A stretch of DNA of 64,000 nt from NCBI RefSeq assembly GCF_050624435.1, contig NC_134535.1:123739731-123803730 (forward strand), written 5' to 3'. Numbering within the stretch: the stretch's first letter is position 1; every line of letters starts with the position of its first letter. Positions 41,001 through 53,100 of this stretch are shown in pieces. The translations under genes were made by a program, and so were the position numbers. Source of the stretch: Tenrec ecaudatus. Lineage: Eukaryota > Chordata > Mammalia > Afrosoricida > Tenrecidae. The notes under the pieces are model-generated. The model was not told the DNA's origin. It saw only the letters and a list, made by a program, of their open reading frames with translations, and did not search any database.

Positions 41001-44000
41001 TGAACATAATACTTATTTCATGATGTTACTCTACATATTAAGTACAACCTTAAAACTAAGTTTTCTTATCTCAGTGTTTGGTACATACAAGGTGGTAAAT
41101 AGTTTAATCTTTGTTGATCTGGGAAATAAGAGCAACAATACAGAATCCTTGTGCATATATTATATTTGACTACTGTATTTTGTTTTGCATATAATAGGGG
41201 GTTTGAAATACTTTTGAAACAATAACTTGCAAGTTCAAGTCTGAATATTCAAGAGTATAGTAAATATTTTGCAAAATAGTAAAAGAAGTTACAAAATTAT
41301 TTTTTCAACAGTTTTGTTGGCATATTGTTCACATGTCCTACAATTCCATTGTTTATTCACATCAAGAAGATTTGTACAGGCATCACCATAATCAATTTTA
41401 GAATTTTTTTTTCTTCTGTTACTCATCGTTATTAGCTCCTCTGCCCTCCTCCCCAACCTCCCCTGGCATACCCCCAAGGAACCATAAATCCAGTTACTGT
41501 CTCTATAGATGTACCTATGCTGGATTTCACAGAACCAGAAAGAACTAGTCAACAGTCCATCATTTCAGGAGGTAACATATGAGTAAGAACGAATGCTGCT
41601 GAAGGAACACGTTCAAACAGCTCTGGATGCACTAGCTAAAACCAAGACTCCAGGAATGGACAGAACCTCCACTGAAATGTTTCAGAAAACTGAAGAAGCT
41701 CTAGAAGCACTCATTCAACTATGCCAGAAGATTTGGAAGACAGCTATTGGCCAACTGACTTCAAAAGATCCCTATTTGTTCCCATTGCTAAGAAAGGTGG
41801 CCCGCCAGAAGGCTCACACTATAGGATGATAGCATTGATATCACACACAAGCAAAATTTAGCTTAAGATCATCCAATAACAGTTGCAGAAGCACATTATC
41901 AGGGAACTCCCAGAAGTTCAGACTGAATTCAGAAAAGGACACAGAACAAGGGATGTCATTGCTGATATCAGAGGGATCTTGGCTCAAAGCAGAGAGTGCC
42001 AGAGAGATGTTTATGCTTCATTGACTATGCAAAGGCATTGGACTATGTGGACCATAATCAACTGTGGATAATCTTGAGATGAATGGGAATTCCGAAACAC
42101 TTATTTGTGTTTATTCAGAACTAGTACATGGATTGAGGGGGAGTTGTACAAACAGAACAAGGGAATATTGCATGGTTTAAAACCAGGAAAGCTGTGTATC
42201 ACGCTTGAATCCTTATATGCTGAGAGAGTCATCAGAGAATCTGGATTATAGGGAGACTTATTAACAACCTGCGGAGTGAAAATGACACAAGCTTGCTTGC
42301 TGAAAGTAAGAAGGAACTGAAGCACTTGGTGATGAAGATCACGGATTATAGCCTTCAGCGTGGGTTACAGCTCAATGTAAGGAAGATCACCATCCTCGCA
42401 ACTGCACCAATAGGTAACATCGTGATTAATGGAAGAAAGGTTGAAGTTGTCAAGGAGTTTGTCTTGCTCGGATCCACAATCAATGCTCTTGGAGGCAGCA
42501 GTCAAGCGACCAAAAGCCATATTGCAATAGGTAAATTTGCTACACAAGACGTCTTTAGGCTATGGAAAACAAGGATGTCACTTTGAGGACTAAGGTGTCT
42601 GATCCAAGTGTTCTCCATGGCATCATGTGCGTGTGAAAGTGGGACACGGAAAAAGGACAACCGTAAAGAATTGATGCATTTGAATGGTGGTGCTGGAAAA
42701 GGTTATTGAAAGTACCATGGACTGCTAAAAGGACAAACCGATCTGTATTGGAAGAAGTAAGATCAGTGTTCTCCTTAGAGGCAAGGAGGGCAACACTTCG
42801 TCTCACATACTTTGGACATCTTGTCAGGAGAGGCCAGTACCTGAAGAAGAACATCATATTTGGTAAAATGTAGGGGCGGTGAGAAAAAGGAAAGCCCTTG
42901 ATGAGATGGATTGACACATTGGCTGCAACAGTGGGCTCAAGCATAGGAACAATCGTGAGGCTCGCGGAGGACCACGCAGTGTTCTGTTCTTGAGTCACTA
43001 TGGGTCAGGACTGATTCGACGGCACCTAACAACATCTTGGATGTCATATACAGAAAAACATTTAAAAATAAACTAAATAACCAAAAAAACCTACAAGCAA
43101 AACAAAGCAAAACATAAAAATCTGAATCCGAAAGAAAGCAGAAAATATTAAAAGCTAGAATGAATTCAAATGGACCATAAGGGACATCACATGACAGAAT
43201 GCTGAATTTTAATCTCACTGCCTCTACAACACTCAATTTTCCCATGCAGTCTGCATGAGGGCAGACTGTTCACATCCATGATCCACGGTCAGAGAGGATG
43301 CACCAGGGGCTTCACACATGTGTATTTCCCCTTCGCTTTCCCCGCCCCCCGCCACTGCAACTGCTTTAAACTGAGTCAAAAGGAAGATCAAATGATAAGA
43401 TTTCGACCTAACTATGTCTGACATACTTTACAATGCTGTCAGGACTACACATACGTTGCTAGGCATACTTTGCTGTACATATTTTGCTATACATACGTTG
43501 CTATGCATACTTCGCTACGCACGCTTTGGCCTGCTCGCAGGGCTATTCCCACCCCTCAACTAGGGCTATTCCCACCCCTCAACTAGGATCGGAGCGGATT
43601 CAGCAGAGGTTTAATACCTGTGCGGATCCTGCAAATAAGTGTTGGTCTTTCATTGTCATCCGTAACTGTCTGCAGACTGAGTGTTCACGATTGAAGCTCT
43701 GATCCCCCTCAGCTGTGTCCTCAGCTTAGCAGTCTGCTTCTTCTCACACTAGGGAGTTTCAGCCTGAAGTCCAAGGGCTGCCGGTGAGCTGGAGGCCAAG
43801 CCCAGTTCACTTACTGGAATTTCCACAGTGTCCCTCTGGTGTGGCCTCTGAAGGAAGTTGTGTGCCTCAGAAGGACAGAGTCTAGAGCCCCAGGAGTCTA
43901 TAGCACATGGATGGGGTCACCAAGGGCTACACAGAAACCAGGTCAAAGTGTCCACTTAGAAACCTAGTTCCAAGTATATGCCCCCCTTGAGTTCCACATA

Positions 44001-44113
44001 AGTATTGTTAAGTGTTTTTGTGGGGTTTTTTTCCCCATTGAGAGGTTGTTCCTCCCCATTTTCCTACCAACAAAAATGTAATTGCCTTCTTTGTGACATA
44101 CTGACCCCCCCCC

Positions 44114-44169
<56 letters not shown>

Positions 44170-47120
44170 GACATAAATTCCAGTACATTTCTTTATCTGG
44201 TGAGAGTGTCTGTTGGACGGGGGTGACCTTAGCAAAATTTGGATGGCGGCAACTGAAGAATCTGCTCCCTCTCCCCACATCTTGAAAAGCTGGCCCTCCC
44301 CTGGGTGAGGTGTCCTCGGTGGAAGTGGTTTGTAAGATGAGCCTTTAAAGTGGGTGACATATGTCTCCTGGGCGCAAGGCAGACTCTCTACCTCAGTGTC
44401 CTGGGAGCAGCGGCCTGCCTTCATCTGGGTGTTTATCTTACAGTAGTGGACTCATACAATATTTGGCCTTCTGTGATGGACTGACTTCACTTGCTGAATT
44501 ATGCTGTACTGATTTCCAGGCTCCTCCTTGTCATGAGATGTTTCATGGTTTCATTTTTTTAAGAGATGTGGAGTGTGTATGGACCAGGGTTTCTTTGTGC
44601 ATTCTTCCACTGATAGGCACTTAGGCTGTGTCCAGCTTCTTGCTGTGCTGCAAGGAACATAGGAGAGCATATGTCGGTTTGCATTCTGCCTCTTCTTTCT
44701 TTGGGGTATATGGCCAGCAGAAGTATTGCTGGGTCATATGGTATTTCTATTCTCAGTTGTTTTAAGAATTGCCAGATCGCTTTCCACAATGGTGAACATA
44801 CTTATTATTTTAAGAACAAAAATATAATAGAGAAATATATTCAATGTGTGGTGAAAATAACTTCCCATTTGGAACTGGGATTGTTATTTTTGTATTTTAA
44901 ATGTATCAGCAGATACACCTCACAACAATAACAAAAGCATATCTCTTTATCTCCAGATCAAAGCAAGAGGAAGCATCGTCCAGGCAGCAACTGCTGTATT
45001 GCCCGTTGGACAAGGAAGCAGTAAGCATTTTCAAGATCCCTTGTGTTGCTCTCCTATCTTCAAATGTTGTGTAATTTAGCATGATAGGGCAAGTTGTGTT
45101 CTTTTAAAATGCCTGTCTACCCAATAGTTCAGCTATTTTATTTTGAATTAGATCATCTGATCATCATTTTTGCATAAAACAATTTATCAAACCTTCCTGT
45201 GGCTTGCCCCGTGTCCTTCCCCACATAGTGTATTAGCTTCCCCTAACTCAAGTTAACACCTGGCTACCCTTCCAGGAGTCCTCAAACTTTTTAAACAGGG
45301 GGCCAGTTCACTGTCCCTCATACCTGTTGGAGGGTCAGACTATAGTTTAAAAAAAAACTATGAACAAATTCCTATGCACACTGTACATATCTTATTTTGA
45401 AGTAAAAAATAAAATGGGGCAAAAACACCCGGCGGCCTGGATAAATGCCCTTGGTGGGCCGCATGTGGCCCACTGGCCATAGTTTGAGGAGCCCTGCCGG
45501 GAACCTACTGCTTCCCTTCCCCTTCCCTCCTGGCTTCTCCACCCGTTAACCCACAGTGTGTTACGTTGATATGAAAATGACAGGGCTATTTCAAAAGTAG
45601 AGTCACTACATTTCTGTCAACCAAAATGCAGCCGCAGATAAAACAGGATGGACTCATGGATTGATTCCAATCTACTTAGTACTTCTTTATGTCTTTATAA
45701 CATATATTTGAATTTCAGTTCTGAAATGAGAATATACTCACTTTGTAATTAAACAACTTAAAATAAGGAAATTGCGGTTACATTTTCATGTGTGTGTGAG
45801 AGAGATTTTTTTTAATTTGTAGACAAATCCATTATCTTTTCATTCCATACATCTAGGATCTCTTTTTAAAAATCATTTTATTGGGGACTCTTACAACTCT
45901 TATAACATTCCACACATCAGTTGTATCAAGCATATTTGTACATATGTTGTCATCATTATTTCCCAAACCTTTTCTACTTGAGCTCTGGGTTTAAGCTCCT
46001 CTTCCACCCCCCCCCCCGCTTCCCCCACCCTCCCACTCTCATCAATCCTTGATCAATTATATATTGTTAATATTATTTCGTATCTTACACTGTCCTTTGT
46101 CTCCCTTCACCCACATTTCTATTATTTATGCCCTTGGGGAAGGGCTATATGTCCAACCTTGTGATGGGTTCCCTCATTCTCCCCCATCCCCCTCCCTACC
46201 CTCATGATATCGCTATTCCCACTACTGTTCTTGAGGGGTTTATCTGTGCTGAATTCCATGTGTTGAGAGCTCTTATCTATACCACTGTGTGTTCTCTGGT
46301 CTAGCCAGATTTTTAAGGTAGAACTGGTTCATGGTAGTGGAGTGGAGGGAAACATTGAGGAACTAGAGGAATGATGTGTGATTCATTGGTACTACATTAC
46401 ACCTTGGTTGAATCATCCCTTCCTTATAACCCTTCTGTGGGGGGATGTCCAATTGTCTACAGAGGGGCTTTGGGTCTCCACTCCAAGCCCCCTCTTTCGC
46501 ATAGATATAGTTGTTGGTTTGGGATCTTGATAACGGAACAACAAGAGATCTAAAATTGATGACAAGAAGGGCGTATAATGCCTGGTGGGGTTTAATCAAG
46601 TGCAATGTATCTGTGAGGAATTAACCAAATGGAGAGTGAGCATGATAGTGGGATAGGAGGAAGGTGAAATAAATAGGATGGAAGTGTTATTTATAGAGGT
46701 ATAGCTATAGGCATGTATATATGTAAATATATTAATTTATAATGAAAGGGATAGAGACCAATGTACATTTATTTATATGTTAAATATTAAAATAGCAGGC
46801 AGACTTTGGGCCTCTACTCAAGGCCTCCCTTAACACAAGAGCACTTTGTTCTGATAATCTGGAAATCCTTTATACTTACCTTCTCAACATGATCACTGAA
46901 GACAAAATGGGTGTATAAGCAAATGTGGTGAAGAGAGCAGATGGTTCCTGGCTATCGAAAGATATAGCATCTGGGGTCTTAAAGGCTTGAAGTTAAGCAA
47001 GCAGCCATCTAGCAGGGAAGCACATAAGCCTACATGGAAGAAGCACACCAGCCTGTGTGATCATGAGCTGTCTATGAGATCAGGTATCAGGCATCAAAGA
47101 TCATCCAGGAATTCTTTGAA

Positions 47121-47184
<64 letters not shown>

Positions 47185-50100
47185 TATCTCACTGGGCTAA
47201 AATATAAATGTCAATAGAACTGAATTATTTTGGGAGTACTACAAGAGATTCTGTTTCTTTGCCTTTTCCAGTTTCTAGAAGCTGCCTCACTATTCCATAG
47301 ATTTTTGCCCATTTCTCTATCTTCAAAGCCAATATCTTTAAATCACTCACACACACATACTCTCATCCCAACCTCCTCTATTAAAAGTCTTTATGATTAC
47401 AATGGGTTCTCACTGATTACCCAGGGATACTCTTCCACCTCAAGATCCTTAGCATAACTATAATTACAAAGTCTCTTTTACTATATAAAGTGACAGGGAC
47501 AGGTTTGGGGAAATAGATGGCGATATCTTTGGTGGGTCAATATTCAGCCTGCCACAATCCTTTTGCCACAAAGATTAACACCCATCCAACATGCAAACTG
47601 CATTCACTTCAAACCAACATCCCCAGAGCTTCAATTAACCCAAACTCCAAATCTCATCCAAAATTTCATCAGCTCAGTCATCTAAATTAGATATGGGGGA
47701 GGTCCTGAATATAAAAGATTTAGAGTAAAAGGAGTCCCTAATATCAAACAATTTTGAAATCCAGCTGGATAAACAGCATACTACTGCAAGGCCTGAGAAC
47801 AATTCTCAAATGGGCCATGTCTCCTCATTTTTCAATATGAAGAATAGCACGTAATTAAGGATCTCTGGTGATGCAATGATTAAGCAGTCATTGGTTTAAG
47901 GCCAGTGTTTCCAATACATTGGCAGCTCCAGGGACAAAAAAAAAGCCTAGCAATCTGCTTTCATAAAATTAACAGCCAAGGAGGAATCCCTCTGGGACAG
48001 CTCTACCCTGTCACCCAGGGTGGCTGCAAGACTGAATAAATAAGAGGAATAACCACAGCACAACAATACATCAACAACAGCATAGAATTGCAGCAGAGTA
48101 TTTGTGTCAGCTTGTCTTCTGCCTGTAGAATGTTTGCCACCTGCATTCGTCTTTCATTTGGCCTCTCTTCTTTTTCAGTCTGTCTCTTTGAGAAATTGAT
48201 AGTACACTTCATTTCTGTCTCTTTTAGGGCACTTACTTCTGTCGCTGTCTCTTTCAAATATTGACAGTACACTTGTTTCTGCTATTGTAAAATTCTCAAG
48301 AACACTTAGGTCTTCTGATTGTCACTGGGATTCACTTCGTTAAAAAAGAAATTTCTTCAGGGATTTGTCCTGGAATATCCCTTCCCGATTGTAGCATTCA
48401 CTGAGATGGCCAAAAGGATCTGTCGGTCATTCACTTAATCTACTCAAATAGAAATTTTGTTTTGTTTTCTGAAGGAGTGACAAATGGTTATCCAGCCACA
48501 CTGTGGACGTTTTTTGTGACGCCTAATATTCTGAAAATGAATCTATTAATCTTAATGTCTTTGATAATCTGGACAAACTGAAAATATTCCAATTACCAAA
48601 TTCTGGATTCTTTTTGCTTAGCAGTGTTTTCCCAGTTATATCTCTTTCCTCTTATAGTTTACTGTCAGCAGCAAGAGGAAATCAGGTTTCATTAACACTT
48701 GGCTTGGAAAGCTTCTGTGCTAAATATCCAAGTTGGTTGTTTGCAAGATTTACTCTTCATATAACTGCAGGACTCAAGCCAGCTCAGCCTCTGCCATTGT
48801 TTGGAGGATTCCCATTCCGTCAGTCTCCAATCACACGCTTATCATTCCCAGCTGAGCCCTCATTAGCTTCCTGTGTGTTTATTTTTTTAAAATTAAAATA
48901 TAATATATCTCTATAGGGGCAGAAAGCTTCATCTTTCCTCCAACAAAGTGTCTGGTTAGGTTGAACCGCTGACCTTGCTGTTAGCAGCTCAGTGCATAAC
49001 CTACTACAACATTAAAACCCCAATCCAAGTCCACTGCCATTGAGTAAAGCCCAGCTCAGAGCACCCTTGGAGAGCAGGGGTTCTCAACCTTCCATGCCGC
49101 GACCCTTTCAGACAGTTCCTCACGTGGTGGTGACCCCCAACCATAGAATTATTTTCATTGCTCTTTCATCACTGTCATTTTGCTACTGTTATGATTCATC
49201 ATGTAAGTATCTGATATGCAAGGTGTATTCTCACTGTTACAAATTGAACATCATTAAAGCATAGTGATTCATCGCAAAACCAATATGTCATTATATATTG
49301 TGAAATATTTATTTCTAATAACAAATAAATGAAATTTTGTCTTGAAGTATGGTGTAGCATGGGTAAACAGTTTTCATGCCGGGTACTCATAGGTGGGTGT
49401 CATCTGCATGTGGGCTGACTCACCTGGAGATGGATAGAGGAGTGGTGTCTTGTTTCCTCAGACCATTGGAAAGATGTGTTTTCCAATGGTCTAAGGCGAC
49501 CCCTGTGGAAGGGTTGTTCGACAACAGCCCCCCAAAGGCGTCGCGACCCACAGGTTGAGAACCGCCGAGCTGTAAGTTTATAGTACATTCTCTTCACCAA
49601 ATTTGAGAAGTTCCATTCTAGTGCTAATTATATGAGGTTTTTAAAATCTGGAACAGATATTGAGTTTGGTTCCCCTAAAAACTAACAATATTGCTGTGAT
49701 AGTTTATTGGAACATTTTTACCCATTAAAAATCATATTATTTGTTTCCATATTATTGAATCAGGAGTTCATATAGTATTCTGGTTACAAGACCTATATCA
49801 AATATATAGTCTGCATAGATTTACCCTAGATTATAACTTGTCTTTTCGGTCTCTTAACTGAATCTTTAGAAGAGCAGAATTTAACATTTTAACAATAATT
49901 TAATACATTAAAGTTCATTTTAAATTCATATAAATTTAATAATAATCAATTTACCTATTTCTTAATTTTATGTATCATTTAGTGTCTACGAACATCCATG
50001 TTTAAAACACTGCTAACCAATTAAAGATCAAAAAAGGATGCCTTCTATGTTTCCTTTCGGAAGTTGCATTGCTTTAAGCTTTACATGTATGCTTACGATC

Positions 50101-53100
50101 CATTCTGAGTTATCTTTAGATGCTGTGGGAGGTACAAATCAAAGTTCATTTTAGAAACATGAATATCCAATATAATAGTAGACATTTTAAGCAATTTAAA
50201 AATTCATAACTGTGACAGCTAGATTGTGAAAATGTATGACAGCTAAATTGTGGGGGGGGGGAAATTCCCAAAATATGGATATTAAAAAAAATAATAGCCC
50301 TTTTTGTCCTGATAACTCTCCATAATAGAACTTTTAGAATAAAGCCTTAAGAAAAGATGTTTCATTTCCTCAAGATGTGCAGTCAGCAAAGAGATGCACC
50401 GCTGGAGGTGCTTCCCTCCTCTAAGACATTTAGGAAGAACTCGTGGCGCGCAGGGGCACCGCAGCTTTCCAGTGGCTGTGGCATGCTCGCGATGCTGACT
50501 AGTCTCTCTCACTAATTCCTGTTTTCCAGGAAGAAAAAGAATGCTTGGAAACTGATTGTGGTAGCAGTTGTACAACACTACTTGACATGATTGAACTATG
50601 GAATGGGATGATATATGTATTAACTCCCAATTAATAATTTTTTAAAGAAATGTCTTCTTGTTTTTTCAAAAATCCATTCCTGCGAATAAAGGACATTGCT
50701 GTTAAATTTACATTTCACCTTTCATTGAGGGGGCTAAAAATTAGATTGATTTTTTTTCTAGAGCAGATAAGGTTGTTCCTAAAAGCATATCCAAAAACAT
50801 AAAGCCATTTCCTCAAATGTACTTTTTATTTCTCTTGCTGGCATTGAGTCCATTTCTAACTCATATTGACCCAATCAGACAAAGAACAGCCCTCTATGGG
50901 TTTCGGAGATTGTAAATTTTTCCAGGAGTAGAAAGGTTCATCTGCCTCCTGAGAAACGGCTGGTGGTTTCAAACAGCTAATCTCAAAGTTAGCAACCCAG
51001 CTTGTCAACCACTGCACCGCCCGGGCTCCTTATACTTTTATGTTTGCTCACAGCGGAGTGTAAATTCTCTATAAGTTGACACTGGGGAGGTGCAGGTGGG
51101 GAGGGTGAAATGTCTCTTTATGGAAAACGATTCTTCAATAATTAGATGATATCTGCACAGCTAATATAAGGCTTGCTGTTTTAAAAAATGGCTTTAATTT
51201 CTAGGAAACACAATACTAACTTTAAACTCTAGTGTAAGGACCATTTTGTTGTACTTTCCTAGGAAAATTAATTCCTGACTCTAGTATCTCTGCTCCAGAA
51301 TTCCAGCATCATATGGTTTCAATATAATCATTCCAAATGTGTTTTGACTCTGCTGGTTTTGTGTTTTCACCATTGTAGCTGTGGCAGGCCATCATGTCAT
51401 TTCAACTCCTGGCAATCCCATGTGATTGTCCCTTGCGATTGCCCCATAGGGTGTTTTGGATGCAGTCTTTACCAAGCGTATTGCCAGGCCTTCTTCTCAG
51501 AGTCTCTAGTGCATTCAAGCTACCAGTCGAATTTTCAGTCGGCAGCTAAGAGTTCAATCCTTTGTACCACTGGGGAGCCTTCATGTTCATCATTACCTGT
51601 CCTTTGATTTTTTTATACAGAACGCTAAAGCTTTTAAACTTGGCCACAAAGACCAAACCTAGAGCACATTACATGAAAATTAAACAGGTTATGTATTATG
51701 AACTTTATGTGATTCACACAGAAACCAACTAAGAAAAATACATGAATTTCTTATTTAAAAAAACACAAAGGAACGTGATACTTTGCATGTGAATATTTGT
51801 ACCTGGATTTCTTCGCTTCTGCTCTGTTGTGAACTTCCTAGAGATGGTGTTGTGTTTTTCTGTATTGTCCTCACACAAATGACAACAATTGTGCCGACTG
51901 GAATCTTAGAAGTAACTAAGAGTGTCTAGAAATGTTCCCTTTTTTCTCTCCACTTCTTTTGCAGAAGTTTTCTTCATGTGCAGAGATATGCACTCAATGT
52001 TCGCTCTCTTTGCCCTCCCTTAGACAGTAGGAATAATTAATTAAACCTACATGCTAAGGGGAATTCTGGGGTGGCGGCACGTGCTCATTGAACACCACCA
52101 CATGTGTAAGCACGGGCCTGTTCTTGTTTCAGTCGGTCCCACCCATGAGAAGTAAAGTCATCCGAGAATCTCATTGTCGAGTGGAGAGCACTGTTGCTTG
52201 TCTCTTATCTGTCCCCCTTTGCTCTCTAGTGAAGGGCGTGTTGCCGCTCTCCTTCAAAGTGGAATCGGACATTGCTCCCGTTGCTCAGATGATTGTGTAC
52301 ACTGTGCTACCTAAGGGAGAAGTTGTTGCAGATATACAAACATTCAAGATCGATAAATGCTTTGCCAACAAGGTGAGTGATTTGTTTGGGCCTGGTTCCT
52401 GCATCTCTTCCTGTGCTGTGTAGAAAGTGAGGACATAATGTGCTAAAAGACTGACTGTCTTCTGAAAGCTTTGTAAGCACCTCTGAAAGCAAGGAGAGAC
52501 ACATCACACCTTAAGCCGCAGGCGTCCTCAAACTATGGCCCGCGGGCCACATGCGGCCCACCGGCCCACCAAGGACATTTCTCCGGCACGCCATCTGTTT
52601 TTGCCCCATTTGGTTTTTTTTTACTTCAAAATAAGATATGTGCAGTGTGCATAGGAATTTGTTCATTGTTTTTTTTTTAAACTATAGTCCGGCCCTCCAA
52701 CGGGTCTGAGGGACAGTGAACAGGCCCCTGTTTAAAATGTTTGAGGACCCCTGCAGGCTTAAGGGCTGTGATGGAGCAGCACAAAGCCGGTACGCCTGAG
52801 CACAGTTTGTTAAAGGTTTTTGCTTTATCTTAAAACTCATATGGATCCCAAAACCTGCCCCTTTGATAGCAGTTCAGTGTTTACCCATCAGCACCACCAG
52901 GGCACACTAGATAATGCTGGCATTCAAGATGTGGACAACTTGTTGTGGTTAGGTGCCACCAGGTCGGTCTGACCCATCGCGACGACATGCTAGAAAATGA
53001 AAAAGGTTCTAATGCTGTGAAAACTAACCTGAAAAAAACAAAACAAAAAACCTCTTAAGGCATATTTTTAAAAATCTAAACCTATCTGCATGAGTCAACA

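Larger units (their letters stand above)
41285..44810 (-). mobile_element. Antisense L1 split by a nested RTE element, intron 12
   Basis: 41285-41546 is the L1 3' UTR. The L1 resumes at about 43037 and continues to ORF2 C-terminal sequence read backward at 44440-44800 ([18 protein letters not shown] in the antisense frame). It ends about 150 bp before exon 13. Stops and shifts make it inactive. Confidence 0.8.

Noticed and set aside
43448..43588. Short repeats that might suggest a CRISPR-like array
   Set aside because: Units are degenerate and directly adjacent with no spacers, in a mammalian L1 3' UTR.
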